A DNA stretch of 64,000 nucleotides from Camelus bactrianus (lineage: Eukaryota > Chordata > Mammalia > Artiodactyla > Camelidae), in NCBI RefSeq assembly GCF_048773025.1, contig NC_133551.1, positions 35,542,501 to 35,606,500 on the forward strand. Reading direction: 5' to 3'. Positions 46,601 to 55,735 of this stretch are shown here, one piece after another (positions within the stretch are counted from its first letter, which is position 1; the number at the start of each line of letters is the position of its first letter). The notes below the pieces were generated by a model. The model had not been told where the DNA came from. It searched no databases and saw only the letters and a list, made by a program, of their open reading frames with translations. Both the position numbers and the translations under genes were made by a program.

Positions 46601-49541
46601 CACCCACTCACACAGAACTAGATCCAATTTCTAAGAATGGAGTGGGAAAGGGCAGGAAAGGGGCGGTGTCCTCTTCCTTATGGACTATAGAAGGTGCAGG
46701 CGTAACTAGGTGGGATTCTACTCTATAAATGCTCCCCGAAGACATCATTTACCTTTTTAAATTCTAATTTGGTAAACAAGTTTACACTGTACACAACTTG
46801 AAAGACAAGAAGTAGGATGCAGTTAAAACTCTCATGTTTCCAAGGCAGCCAGATCCAGAAGGGGGTTTAACTCAGAACATTGTAAGATGAGTGGGAAAAG
46901 TTCTTAGCATATTTCAGGTATTGAGTTATGTATGTTGCAGAGATGGTTTCAAGTAAATTCCCAGTTCCTTAGTTGTAGAAATATTTCCTGGGCACCTACT
47001 GTGTGTCAAGCATTCAGACTTGAGGATAAGATAATGAATGAAGTGGAAAATAGAATCTCTCTCATACAGTATAATGTTGTAGTGTAACCTTACAAGGTTC
47101 AACTTCCTGTCACCACTTTTGGGATAAGAAAACTGAGGCTTAGCAGCAACAATATGGCATCTGAAGTCACAAGCTCAGGTGACTAGAACTCAGTGTAAAC
47201 CAGGTTTATCAACAACTAAAGCCTGTGCTCCTCCTACCAGTGTCTCCTAGGAAATTAACTAAAGACTATACTAAGCTGATACTCTCAAATTCATCATAGT
47301 TTTCCTATCATTAATTTAAACTTAAATATAGGTTGATTTTCGGAGACAGAATCATTGGCTGATGACACCACTAAGGCACAGGAAGGGAGGGACTGGAACT
47401 TGACCCGTGCTGTATGACACTGTCCTGAGTGTACCTGGACTGACTGTGATCAGATCTTCTTTGTCTGTCTTCATGTGGTTCTATGTCACCTTTGCTCACA
47501 ATGGACCAGTCACTTAGTAATATGAAAGCAGATATGAGGTGTAGGAATCCCTTCCAGCCTTCCTGTCTGCAAGGGCTTCAGGTGTCATATTAGATTACAA
47601 AGTTTCACCTGTGTATTTCACGTGTTATATTTATTTTTCCTTTACTGTATTTTTTGCTACTGAGGGTTGTATCACACTCTTAATCACAGAACTCATTTAT
47701 AAGCAAATCATCTCATTTAATTCTTACACCAACCTTGTTATTAGTAGTTAGACAGAAAATGGATCAGTTTCTCCTTTCTTAATATAAGGAAAGTACAAAT
47801 AAGAGAGAGAGGTTTCTTTTTTTTTTTTTGGGGGGGGGGAGAGCCAGGCAGGTTTTATTTTACTTTGCTTTTTAAGTGATGTTTAGTCGGTTACAAGGTG
47901 TCTGGTTTACAGGACAATGCCCCAGTCATGTATATATATGCATATATTCATTTTTATATTGTTTTTCATTAAAGTTTAGTACAAGATACTGAATATAGTT
48001 CCATGCACTATACAGAAAAAAATTTTTTATCCATTTTTATAAGTAATGATTAACATTTACGAATCTCAAACTCCCAAATTTATCCCTTCCCATCTCCTTT
48101 CCCCTGGTACCCATAAGATTATTTACTATGTCTGCAAGTCTGTTTCTGTTTTGTAGATAAGTTCATTACTGTCCTCTTTTTTCTTTTCTTTTCCTTTCTT
48201 TTTTTTTTTAGATTCCACATATGAGTGAAATCACATGGTATTTTTCTTTCTCTTTCTGGCTTACTTCACTTAGAATGATGATTTCCAGGTGCATCAATGT
48301 TGCTTCAAATGGCATTATTTTATTCTTTTTATGGCTGAGTAGTATTCCTTGTGTAAATATACCACAACTTCTTTATCCAGTCATCGTCAATGGACATTTG
48401 GCTTGCTTCCACATCTTGGCTATTGTACACAATGCTGCTATGAACACTGGAGTGCATGTATCTTTTAGAATTAACGTTCCCTCTGGATATATGCCCAGGA
48501 GTGGGATTGGTGGGTCATATGATAAGTCTATTTTTAGTTTTTTGAGGAATCTCCATACTGCTTTCCATATTGGGTGCAGGACAGGGAGTGAATATGTTAG
48601 AATTTTTAACAAGGGTTTTGCCTGGATTATAGAATTATAAATATCTTTTATTGTCTTTATATTTTTCACACTTTTATTTCTTTTTGCAGTGAACTTGTAT
48701 TACTTGGGGAGGAAGAAAGGTATTCATACCCTCACACACAAGAGGTGGTGGTACAGTCTAATGTGGGTTGTCATAGCCCAAGTGGGTGAGGAGGACATTC
48801 AGGAAGGGGAGGGGCAGCAGGTGCCTGGAGCAGGTGTCAGAGCACAGTGGGGATAAGACAGACTCTGCCCTGCATGGGGGGACCATGGCAGGGAGATTCC
48901 CAACCATTAAAGAGAGAAACCTGATGCAGGAAAAAGTTGCCTCCTCGGATATTTACTTGCTTACCCTTTTCATCAGTTTGCTTTTAAGAACTGAAAAAAA
49001 AAATAACACAGGGTGTGGGTTTTCATCTTTCTAGTTTGCTGTTGGATTATTGAAAGACTTCATGCCAGACTCTACTTACTGGTCAACCCAGACCTCTCAC
49101 TCCTTTCATCTGCACCCTGACCCTTCACACCTGTGCTCACCTGCCTGCGCCTTAGAGGCACTGGAGTGTGTGACTGTGGATGGATGCTTTCTGTGCCTTG
49201 TTTAACTCAGGTTTTGATCAAATAAGCCACATCCATTAAGCTCCAGGGCCCAGCAGGCCCTCCGTTTCCTCAGGTTTTGCAAGATGTGGTGGAAGGTTTC
49301 AGTCATTGCTGGGCGCAGACACTGCCTGGTAAGGTAACCCGTCTTATGTTTTTGTCTTTCAGGAAAGCGGGTGTGCCTTGGAGAGCAGTTGGCCAGGTCT
49401 GAGTTGTTCATCTTTTTTACTTCTCTTGTGCAAAAATTCACCTTCAGGCCTCCAGACAATGAGAAGCTGAGCCTGAAGTTCAAAACAGGCCTGACCATCT
49501 CCCCAGTCACCTACCGCATCTGTGCTGTTCCTCGGGAGTGA
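9731..49541 (+). CDS. CYP2J2: CYP2J gene, complete, 9 coding exons, 502 aa
   Basis: The coding exons are 9731-9940, 32747-32909, 35476-35625, 36015-36175, 38765-38941, 40798-40939, 43004-43191, 46115-46253 and 49363-49541. They sum to 1509 nt, which is 502 residues plus the stop. Every intron begins GT and ends AG, and the phases join without a break. The protein has an N-terminal membrane anchor (about residues 1-35), a KNYPPGP hinge, helix C WKEQR (134-138), the helix I oxygen-activating motif AGTETT (311-316), ExxR (E368, R371), and the heme loop FSAGKRVCLG (441-450) with Cys448 as the predicted thiolate ligand. Length and motif positions match human CYP2J2 as I remember it. The family oxidises arachidonic acid to epoxyeicosatrienoic acids, and some drugs, at the ER with cytochrome P450 reductase; that role is inferred from the family. 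The exact ortholog-versus-paralog name is uncertain because the locus is tandemly duplicated. Confidence 0.96.
10620..10775 (+). repeat. MIR 3' fragment in intron 1 (shared by A, B and C)
   Basis: GAGAGACAACACTATAATAG to CCCAACAAATATTGG is an MIR tail. Counterparts lie at about 1890-2000 and 56660-56785. Confidence 0.55.
10960..11293 (-). mobile_element. Ancient L1/HAL1-like LINE fragment, first part (unit B)
   Basis: The antisense endonuclease-domain text of an old LINE is recognisable, such as GTCCATTATTGTCTGAGG and TTGACTTTTTACCTACTG. It continues at 18583 after the young L1 that split it. Confidence 0.65.
11326..11552 (-). repeat. 3'-transduced segment of the intronic L1
   Basis: Non-L1 sequence lies between the L1 A-tail (11553-11568) and an outer A-rich tail (11307-11325) that abuts the target site duplication. 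Read on the minus strand it ends with an (AAAT)n run supplying several AATAAA signals. I did not recognise its source locus. Confidence 0.7.
11879..15675 (-). pseudogene. L1 ORF2 (endonuclease and reverse transcriptase), broken
   Basis: The start [19 protein letters not shown] is at 15675. Endonuclease residues CIQETHF and the [10 protein letters not shown] segment are seen. The reverse transcriptase palm has [39 protein letters not shown] and the catalytic YADD at 13583-13572. The C terminus ends HMRSLICGI at 11879. The frame is split into at least seven open pieces. Confidence 0.88.
16079..16977 (-). pseudogene. L1 ORF1 (RNA-binding protein), one frameshift
   Basis: The N-terminal 225 codons are open and include a long coiled coil ([20 protein letters not shown] and [13 protein letters not shown]) and the RRM region [20 protein letters not shown]. 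The open frame ends near 16300. The C-terminal domain ([18 protein letters not shown] and on to EILKGLL and stop) follows in the next frame. The span of 899 nt is one base short of 300 codons. Confidence 0.85.
17200..18569 (-). promoter_or_regulatory. GC-rich 5' UTR/promoter of the intronic L1
   Basis: The stretch is far richer in G+C and CpG than the surrounding intron. Its outer end carries the CAAGATGG YY1-type motif. It holds at least two near-repeats of about 37 bp (17503-17538 and 17561-17598, each with GGGCGGGTCAC and ending CAGTCAG), like monomers of L1 promoters. On the + strand a 300-codon frame (17312-18214) is open, which I treat as probable chance in GC-rich DNA. Confidence 0.65.
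18583..20985 (-). mobile_element. Ancient L1/HAL1-like LINE fragment, second part (unit B)
   Basis: It continues the interrupted old LINE: the TTAATGTCTCTCCTTATCCC block, then ORF1-like antisense text up to AACATATAATAGCTGC near 20160. The stretch on to 20985 is probably the same element but I am less sure. No open frame of note remains. Confidence 0.6.
21030..21500 (-). repeat. MIR fragments, antisense, intron 1
   Basis: Two pieces with MIR antisense text: 21030-21140 and 21310-21500 (ACTGAGGAAACTGACTG, ACTTCAACCC). Unit C has both (about 61220-61330 and 61520-61700). Segment A retains the first at 4240-4340. Confidence 0.6.
25591..25626. repeat. (CA)n microsatellite inside the sense L1
   Basis: An ACACAC run with one T interruption, within ORF2 remains of the intron 1 L1. 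Confidence 0.9.
28733..28812. repeat. (TG)n(CA)n compound microsatellite
   Basis: TG repeats followed directly by CA repeats and CATA units, so the stretch is self-complementary and could fold. It lies in the 3' part of the sense L1. Confidence 0.85.
29271..32746. other. Distal intron 1, mostly unassigned
   Basis: After the sense L1 this stretch holds an unassigned old repeat near 29290-29600, a MIR tail at about 31790-31900, an L2 3' end at about 32385-32520 (CTTGAGGTTAGAGAATTTGC to GAATGAATG), and a (CA)n run at 32628-32650. I see no extra exon. Confidence 0.5.
32628..32650. repeat. (CA)n microsatellite close to exon 2
   Basis: A run of about 11 CA units ending about 100 bp before exon 2. 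Confidence 0.9.
32747..32909 (+). CDS. CYP2J2: CYP2J exon 2, residues 71-125
   Basis: The exon is preceded by TTTTCCAG and followed by GTAAGTG. It codes [15 protein letters not shown], then ITGLPLIKE, typical of CYP2 substrate recognition site 1 flanks, and ends in phase 1 inside Gly125. It is 163 nt and lies 22.8 kb from exon 1. Confidence 0.95.
32910..35475. other. Intron 2
   Basis: It holds an L2-like piece near 33540-33660, a GGAA-rich run at 33838-33860, and a purine-rich old repeat at about 33870-34740 whose text recurs in introns 4 and 7. A clear MIR lies at 35095-35290 on the + strand (TTCAGAGTCAGGCAGCCTG). Confidence 0.55.
35095..35290 (+). repeat. MIR SINE, intron 2
   Basis: Nearly full-length MIR: GAGTCAGGCAGCCTGAATTTG, the CTCTGTGACCTTGCAGAG core, and TAGTACCTAGCTCAGAG. 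Confidence 0.8.
35476..35625 (+). CDS. CYP2J2: CYP2J exon 3, residues 125-175
   Basis: The acceptor is TTTCCCAG and the donor GTGAGTG. The exon codes [15 protein letters not shown], whose helix C WxxxR motif contacts a heme propionate in the family, then [18 protein letters not shown]. It is 150 nt, entering in phase 1 and leaving in phase 1. Confidence 0.95.
35626..36014. other. Intron 3 (389 nt)
   Basis: Short intron with an L2-like piece near 35690-35790 (CACTGTGTAGGGCCCTGAGG, CTGCCCTCATGGAGCTG). Confidence 0.6.
36015..36175 (+). CDS. CYP2J2: CYP2J exon 4, residues 175-228
   Basis: The acceptor is CCTCCAG and the donor GTGAGAC. The exon codes [20 protein letters not shown] and continues [10 protein letters not shown]. 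It is 161 nt and restores phase 0 at CCAG. Intron 3 before it is only 389 nt. Confidence 0.95.
36176..38764. other. Intron 4
   Basis: It contains a weak old L1 antisense piece near 36400-36790, (CA)n runs near 37905-37922 and 37976-37988, and a purine-rich old repeat at about 38090-38620 that resembles the ones in introns 2 and 7. The rest is unassigned. Confidence 0.5.
38765..38941 (+). CDS. CYP2J2: CYP2J exon 5, residues 229-287
   Basis: The acceptor is TTAATCAG and the donor GTGAGGA. The exon codes [20 protein letters not shown] and the helix G and H region, ending [19 protein letters not shown]. It is 177 nt, an exact 59 codons. Confidence 0.95.
38942..40797. other. Intron 5
   Basis: A widespread mammalian repeat occupies about 39005-39475 (TTGCTGCTATAACAAATTAC to TTTATTCAGCCCAGCACAG). 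I know its text but cannot assign its family with confidence. An antisense MIR lies at about 40340-40540 (GAAACTGAAGCACAGAGAGG). Confidence 0.6.
40340..40540 (-). repeat. MIR SINE, antisense, intron 5
   Basis: AGGAAACTGAAGCACAGAG and TAACTTGCTCAAGCTACACA are MIR antisense landmarks. Confidence 0.75.
40798..40939 (+). CDS. CYP2J2: CYP2J exon 6, residues 288-335, helix I
   Basis: The acceptor is GTTTTCCAG and the donor GTGAGCC. The exon codes [20 protein letters not shown] and then [26 protein letters not shown] carries the acidic/threonine pair that P450s use for oxygen activation. It is 142 nt and ends in phase 1. Confidence 0.96.
40940..43003. other. Intron 6
   Basis: It holds L2-like text near 41070-41200 and 41290-41515, an old L1 3' end in sense at about 41860-42290 (GGAATATTATTCAGCCTTAA), an unassigned old repeat at about 42395-42645 related to 29500-29580, and an antisense MIR at about 42735-42860. 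Confidence 0.6.
43004..43191 (+). CDS. CYP2J2: CYP2J exon 7, residues 335-397, ExxR
   Basis: The acceptor is TTTTTCAG and the donor GTAATGA. The exon codes [20 protein letters not shown], then [20 protein letters not shown] with the helix K ExxR residues E368 and R371, then the beta region ending AGYHLPK. It is 188 nt. Confidence 0.96.
44592..44800 (+). repeat. MIR SINE, intron 7
   Basis: Landmarks are GAAGTCAAATGTCCTGGTTC, CTTCCTGAGTTTCAATTTC and the ACCTAACAGGTGGAGG tail. Confidence 0.75.
44830..45042 (-). mobile_element. Very short 5'-truncated young LINE-1, intron 7
   Basis: The poly(T) and the text ATTGAGTTATAGTCATTTTA and CCAGTGTAGAGCACAATTTT match the 3' ends at 11569 and 58553. About 200 bp remain. 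Confidence 0.85.
46115..46253 (+). CDS. CYP2J2: CYP2J exon 8, residues 398-444
   Basis: The acceptor is CTTTTGTAG and the donor GTGAGAT. The exon codes [20 protein letters not shown] and the meander PDTFNPEHF (the family's PERF-like element), and ends PFSA with the split Gly444 of the heme loop. It is 139 nt. Confidence 0.95.
46254..49362. other. Intron 8
   Basis: An antisense MIR lies at about 46985-47230 with another fragment at about 47680-47780. A poly(T)/poly(G) run is at 47817-47839, and an antisense L1 3' piece at about 47925-48575. The remainder to exon 9 is unassigned. Confidence 0.6.
47925..48575 (-). mobile_element. LINE-1 3' fragment, antisense, intron 8
   Basis: The text ACTGAATATAGTTCCATGCA, AGATTCCACATATGAGTG and GAATCTCCATACTGC is antisense L1 3' UTR and ORF2 end. 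It is 5'-truncated and older than the intron 1 copy. Confidence 0.8.
49363..49541 (+). CDS. CYP2J2: CYP2J exon 9, residues 444-502 and stop
   Basis: The acceptor is TGTCTTTCAG. The exon codes [18 protein letters not shown], with Cys448 the predicted axial heme ligand, and ends [11 protein letters not shown] followed by TGA. The C-terminal length equals that of human CYP2J2 as I remember it. The residue before the ligand is Val here and Ala in the human protein. Confidence 0.96.
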
Positions 49542-50640
49542 GGTTGTCTGGGAGGGAGTAGGGAAAGCAAGAAGAAATCATATGTCCCCTTGCCCCCATG
49601 GCACTGTTGCTTGCTGAGAAATGAAAGAACAGAATGACCTGCCTCTGAGGAAGGTCCTAGGACTTGGACTCAGAGGAAACTAGATCCAAACTCCAGGTTT
49701 CCCATCCCTAGTGTAGCCCTGAGTGAATCAGTTATGTTGGGAGGGATTTGCATTTTTACCCAGTAATGAAAAGAGGATAATGATTTTTCTCTAAAGGAAG
49801 AATACTATATAAATCAGAGGAAATAATGGACTTTACTGATCTGAAAACCATAAAGCACATCATGAAATTTGTAGCTGTGACCTGCCTGCCTCCTGCTTCC
49901 TTCCTTAGTCCTGGATTAGCTTCTGGTCTGTTGACGTGGCTCGGGTCAGATTTTGCCAAATGGCGCACGAGAGTTAGCAGACCCTGGGGCCAGCAGGGCT
50001 GTCAAGTGGAGAGACTTTTTCCCTCCTTCCACCATATTATGTACCCTCTTTACAGAAGTGAGCTACAGAGGTTACAAAAACTGCTTCCTGATGCCCCGTG
50101 ACAGGACCCACCTGGGGTTCCAGTGCCTTACTGTAGCACTAGGGCCTCAACAGTGCTTTCCAGGGGCCGTTTGACTGGCGGCAACTGGATGCAGCTGAAA
50201 CCGAGAAAGGAAGAGGCCCGTTTCCACCTCCTGTTACACGTGTGCCATCCCGCCCACAGTGAGAGCCTGACAAGTGCCCTTTCTCGTTCCGTGTGGAATG
50301 AAAGGTGTAGGGGAATGACTCCCAGGACTGCTCAGGACCTTGCTGTGTCCCAAGGTCAGCCCTGTGAACAGAGGGACAGGACTGGAAATGTCAGTAATTA
50401 GACAGAATTTTCACAGCTTTGACCTACTTTATGAAGAATTCTTGCCTTGTTTTAACTTTATCACAAGTACACACTGGTGTTTCTGCCATTACGTCTCTCA
50501 AAGTTCAGTTCCAAATAGATTTGTATTAGAAGATTCTCCTTTGTTTTACTCTGCTTAGTTTGGATGAATGCAATCCTGCAATATGGCTATTAACTTAGCA
50601 TTTTCTTATTTAATAAAATTGCATTGCTTCCCCCAATATC
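49542..50640 (+). other. CYP2J2: Probable 3' UTR of the CYP2J gene
   Basis: The first canonical AATAAA downstream of the stop on this strand is at 50612-50617, within TTTAATAAAATTGC, so cleavage near 50630-50640 is likely. The stretch has no recognisable repeat. The signal is seen; its use is inferred, and a shorter UTR from a non-canonical signal is possible. Confidence 0.55.
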
Positions 50641-51120
50641 CACATAACTCTGGTGATATCTTCCTCTGTGTGGAAAAACCAAACCTTCGGAATTGTCTTA
50701 TCTTCTTAGAAAGCGTAGATGGAGCTGTGCTTTGGAAATAAGTCTCACATAAATAGTATTTTCACATGAATAGAACACTTATTTTTTGAGCATGAACTGT
50801 GAGGCAGATACACAGTGACTGACAAGGAAGGAACAGGGCTGTCTCTTCTTCAAGCCCACAGTCGAGTGCTGGTGGTGCTGGGGAGTGGGGGATCATATAC
50901 CTACAAATAAGTGTACAGTGGTGGTGCCCACTGGGGAAGGGGCACCACAGGAAAAATTTCTGAAACACATGCAGCCACGGCATCTTTCATCACTCTCTCC
51001 ATGGCACAGCGGTCTCCAGGGGGAGGGATGAGTGTGGTAAGTCCCTCGGGTTGGTCCCTCCCCCACCTCAGCTCTTGGAAACCAGAGCAGTACATTGTGC
51101 CCTGGATTCCTTCCATGTTT
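50641..51120. other. Downstream flank, nothing recognised
   Basis: No repeat or gene is recognised between the putative polyadenylation site and the LINE at 51130. Confidence 0.4.
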
Positions 51121-51129
51121 ACCTTCTTT

Positions 51130-52600
51130 TTTAATGAGACAGAATGACTTTACTTTGACTTCATTTTTGGAGAATAATTTTACCAAATACAAAATTCTAG
51201 ATTACCAGAATTCTTCTTTTAGCACTTTGGAGATGACATGTTGTTGTTTTCTGATTTACACTCTTTCTGATAAAAAGTTTGTAATAATTCGTATATTTGT
51301 TCTCGTATTCCTTATGAGTCTTTTGTTTTAGGAGTATTTTTAAGGATTCTTTTCCTGTATCATTGCTTCTTAGTAGTTTGTTTATAACATCTTCGTATAG
51401 TCTTCTCTGTGTTTCTCCTCATTGGGGTTCATTGACACAATTGGATCAGTGAGTTTAATAGTTTTAGAAAATTTGGTTTCATTTTGGTTGTTGTTACTTC
51501 AAATAGTTTTCATGAACTCTCCCCATGTCCTCATATAACTGGAATTTCAGTCGCACATAGGTTAGTCCCCATGATATTGACCTACTAGACACTAAAGATA
51601 TGTTAATTTTTCTTCAGGCTTTTTTTTTTCTATTTTAGTTTGGATATATTCTACTGTCCTGCCTTCAAGTACTCCAAGTTCATTTTTTTTTTTGACAGTC
51701 TTATTCTGCCATTAAGTCCATCCATTACATTTTTATATCATGTATTTTTTCTACTCTGGAAGTATCATTTGGTTATTACTTTTACAGTGTATATTTCTCT
51801 CAACTAATTTCGTATGATCTTTTAAATCCTCGAGTACACTTATTTTCAGTTTAAAGCTTTTTTCTGATACTTCATCATTTCTATCAATTTGTATCTTCTA
51901 TTAACTGGGTATGGGTCACATATTCCAAATTCCTCATATGTGAGGTAATTATGGATTGACTAAGTAAAATTTCCAGATTCAGTGTTTGGATTCTGTTGTC
52001 TTCCTTTAAAAAATTTTGAGTTTTCTTTTGACAAGCAGTTAATTTACCTGAAGAACATCTTGGGTTTTTTTTTTGTTTGTTTTTTGTTTGTTTGTTTGTT
52101 TGTTTTTCTAGGCTTGTTTTAAAGCTTTGTTAGAGTGGGTCAAGGGCAGGCTTCTTCCTCAGGCTTCTAAAGTGTGATCTTTCTGGGGCCTCTACCTGCT
52201 CAATATGGTCTCTACACTCTGTTCAGAATCCAAATAATTCCAATGTGTAAAAGTTCTGGCAGGCATTAAGCTGACAGCTCTCTGGCAGTTGTTTTATCCC
52301 CAGTGGATGTCCTTTGCTCAGCCTCATGGGGTCTCACCCTACATGTGCACAGTGCACTATTTAGCTGATCTCTAAGTATTCATGAGGTTCTTCCTTGGCA
52401 TAGTTTCCTCCTTTGTGTTTTCTGCTCTGTTACTCCATCACCCCAAACTCCAATCTGTATGTTCTCATCTTAGCAAGAAGATGTGATTGCTGTGATCTAA
52501 ATCCCCCCTCTTTCTCACAAGGGAGTCAAGTTAATGCCTCCAGACAGAAAGTCATAGAGATTGCAGCTCATCACAGCTGTTCCTTTCTTAGGGGGATCAG
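51130..52600 (-). mobile_element. Ancient HAL1/L1-like LINE fragment
   Basis: The antisense ORF1-like text resembles that in intron 1 (such as AGTTTTCATGAACTCTCCCC and TCCTTTCTTAGG). A (GTTT)n run lies at about 52070-52105. No open frame remains. Confidence 0.5.
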
Positions 52601-52616
52601 AGGCCTGAACTGAAAG

Positions 52617-53200
52617 CTTATTTTTCACTGAAGTATAGTTGATGTACAATATTGTGTTAGTTTCAAGTATATAGCAAAGTGATTCACTTATACATGTATA
52701 TATTTCAGATTTGTTTCCGTTATAGGTGATTGCAAGATATTGGATATAACTCCCTGTGTTATATAGTAAATCCTTTTTGCTTACCTATTTTATGTATAGT
52801 AGTTTATAGCTGTTAATCCCATTAGGGATCCAAGTTTATTTCTCCTCACCCTCCTTTCCTCTTTGGTAACTATAAGTTAGTTTTCTATGTCTGAGAGTCT
52901 ATTAATGTTTTGTATACAGAATTTTTTGTATTTTTTTTTAGATTCAACATAAAAGTGATATCATAATATTGGTCTTTGCCTGACCTACTTCACTTAGTAT
53001 GATATTCGCTGGATCCATCCATGTCACTGCAAATGGCAATTATTCATTCTTTTTATGGTTGAATAATGTTCCAATGTATACATATGTTGACACCACATCT
53101 TAAACTAATCTCCTATTGATGAGCACTTGGGTTGTTTCCAAGTCTTGGCTATTGTAAATAGTACTGCTGTGAACATTGGGGTGCATATATATTCTGAAAT
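52617..53200 (-). mobile_element. LINE-1 3' fragment, antisense
   Basis: GAAGTATAGTTGATGTACAA to AACATTGGGGTGCATATA is an antisense L1 3' UTR and ORF2 end, of an older cetartiodactyl-type subfamily than the intron 1 copy. Confidence 0.8.
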
Positions 53201-53334
53201 TTTATTTTTATTTATTTGTCTGCTCTGGTTGTGTGTGGTAGAAGGACTAGCTCAGTACTAGCTATTCACTTGTTACATGAAACAAGTTTCATCAGCCTGC
53301 CATAGTATTTTTGGAAATTAAGTTTGTCTGGAGG

Positions 53335-54465
53335 ATCTCATCAAGATGGCAGAATAGAAGGACCTTGAGCTCACCTCCTCTCACAAACACAACAAAACCG
53401 CAACTGACTGCTGAATAACCATCGATAACAAAGGTTGGAACCTACCAAAAAAGATCCTCTACAACTGGAGACATAAAGAGAGAACCACAGTGGGATGGTA
53501 GGAGGGGTGCACTGGCGATATCATTGGGTCCCATACACCCTAGATGGGCCAACTACAAGGAGGAGAATAATTCTGTTGTGGAGGTTCTTCCAGGGGAGTG
53601 GGAGTTCTGAGCGCCATGGCACATGCCCCAGCCCTGGGATCTGGCATCAGGAGGAAGAGCCCCCAGAGCATTTGGCTTTCAAGGCCAGTGGGGCTTGATT
53701 GCAAGAGCTCCACAAGACTGGGGAAAACAGACATTCTACTCTTAAGGAGCACACATAGAATCTCATGTGCTCTGGGACCAAGGGCAAAAATGGTGATTTC
53801 ATAGGAGGCTGGGTCAGACCTGCCTACTGGTCTTGCAGTGTCTCCTGGGGAGGTGGGGGTTGGCTGTGGCTCACCCTGGGGACATAAAAGCTGGTGATGG
53901 ACATATTGGACAGTACACATCTCTATGAACTCTCCTGGAGGCTGACATCTTGCCTGGGTCATTAGCACCAAAACCTGGCCCACCCAGCAGTCTATAGGCT
54001 TAAGTGCTGGGATGCCTCAGGCCAAACAACTAACTGGAGGTGAACATATTGCCACCCATCAGCAGACATCCTGAGCCCACAGCGGTCTCTGGACATGCCC
54101 CTGCCATCCGACCTCCACAGGTGTATCCCTGATTGACTCAGGTCCCAAAGCTTTCTTTGTGGTAGATGTAGGTTGCTCAGTACTGGCTTATCCTGCTTGC
54201 TATACAGCGGTACCTTGTTGTTTGTCTGTTCCGCACATCGTAGTTTGTATCTGGCAATCCCAGACTCCCAGTTTATCCCTCCCTCCCACCTTCCCCCTGG
54301 AAACCATAAGTTTGTTTTCTGTCTCTCAGTCTCTTTCTGTTTTGTATATCAGTTCATTTGTGGCAGTTTTTCAGATTCCACGTACAAGTTATATGATATC
54401 TGTCTTTGACATACTTCACTTAATATGATAATCTCTAGGTCCATCCATGTTGCTGCAAGTGGCAT
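53335..54465. mobile_element. Composite LINE-1: sense 5' UTR joined to antisense 3' end
   Basis: 53340-54130 reads as an L1 5' UTR in sense (ATCAAGATGGCAGAATAG). 54160-54465 reads as an L1 3' end in antisense and stops at GCAAGTGGCAT, exactly at the start of duplication unit C. Confidence 0.65.
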
Positions 54466-55576
54466 AATTCCCTGATTTTCACCCCAACTCTGCCTTCCCA
54501 AAAGGAGGAGGGATTTTTGTCCATATTTAGTCTGGATAGGAGGTGTCCTGGCCTCAGTGCATTTTATTGAAAATGCAATATTTTATTTTATTGAAATGAG
54601 GGCATAATGAGCAAAAAGTACATTCAGATACCTGCAATTCCTGCCTTTTCCCACCCTTTTTTTTTGCTGTCCTTCAGGCTTCTCTTCACCCCAAAATGTG
54701 TGACCACTTATCAGCTCAGAGGTTCCTGCTTTTCTTTCTCTGCCCAGGGACCCCTGGTGCTCACATGATACATGGTTTCCTGTATTTAGCCTGTGCTGCT
54801 CGTTTCTGCCCAGCTCCTGCCATTTGGCCTGCATCCCCCTTTCTCTGCTCATCTCTCTCTACCTGCTTGCTCTAACAAAAGCTTTCATGGACTTCAAACA
54901 GGGCCAGCCAGCTCCACATGTTTATCTTCAAAACAGTTACAAATCCAGGGAGTCCTAAGATGTCTTGCAGACCAGTGGGTTCATTCACTTACCACTTATT
55001 TAGGACGTGTCTCTGTCTCAGTTTCTGCAACTGCAAGATGGAAGGAAGAAAGCATCTGCATATTTTTGTCGGAATTAAGCAATTTATGTAAAGAGGCTGA
55101 TGGAACTCCTGGTATATAGTAAACACCCAAGAAATGTCAGGTGCTGCCGTTACCCTGATTAAAGTTCACCAGGCGCAGTTCCAATCAGTGAATGAGAGGG
55201 TGATTGAGAAACAGGGAGCTCAAATGTCTGTGCCACTCTCAGATGCAATGAAACCATAACCGCTAGAGGCCCATAATGTCACAGAGAGACAAGCGTTGTA
55301 AATAGCAACTAAAAAAGCTCCTAGCCTGGCCTTTTCCAAAACCTGGTCATGTTCCCCCAGGAATCTGACCTCTGGCTTCTAGTGGGGCTGTCAGGCAGGC
55401 TGGATGCAATTGGAGGGAAGAAGAGCTCCTGGTGGGGGTGAGGGGTTGCTGCAGGGGGCAAGTCTGGGGAAAGAGCCCTGAACACTGGCAGAAGCCTGGC
55501 CACTGGGCGCCAGGCAGGCAAGGCAGGGAAGTGCGGGCTGGAACCTGCGAGTGGGCGGTGTTTGGGTGGCTGGACC

Positions 55577-55660
55577 TGGGGGCGGGGAGGGGAAGGCACT
55601 GCCTGGAGTGGGGCGGGGCGGGGCGGGGCCAAGGGAGGGGCCTGGAAGGGGGCGGGGCTG
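55577..55660 (+). promoter_or_regulatory. GC-box promoter of the second CYP2J copy, unit C
   Basis: The same TATA-less GC-box cluster stands before the second exon 1. It is identical to the unit B promoter except for one G fewer in the run at 55607-55630. The copy therefore has the promoter as well as the exon. Confidence 0.7.
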
Positions 55661-55735
55661 GGAGCTCAGACTCTAGAGCCCCGCCTCAGACCAGGGCCTG
55701 CGCAGAGCACTGAGGACGTAGCCGACATCTCAGTT

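Larger units (their letters stand above)
8464..54465 (+). repeat. Tandem duplication unit B, about 46 kb
   Basis: Sequence from ATTCCCTGATTTTTACACC at 8464 onward aligns with 54467 onward, with the same order of unique and repeat sequence: promoter, exon 1, intron 1 and the sense L1. Exon 1 copies are offset by 46005 bp. After correcting for private L1s the offset at the shared sense L1 (40184) agrees. The unit contains the whole gene. Confidence 0.85.

Noticed and set aside
53201-53340. Search for tRNA-derived lineage SINEs to fix the species
   Set aside because: A GGACTAGCTCAGTACTAGC stretch looks slightly tRNA-like, but no A/B box pair or A-tail supports a SINE. The species call rests on L1 3' ends only.
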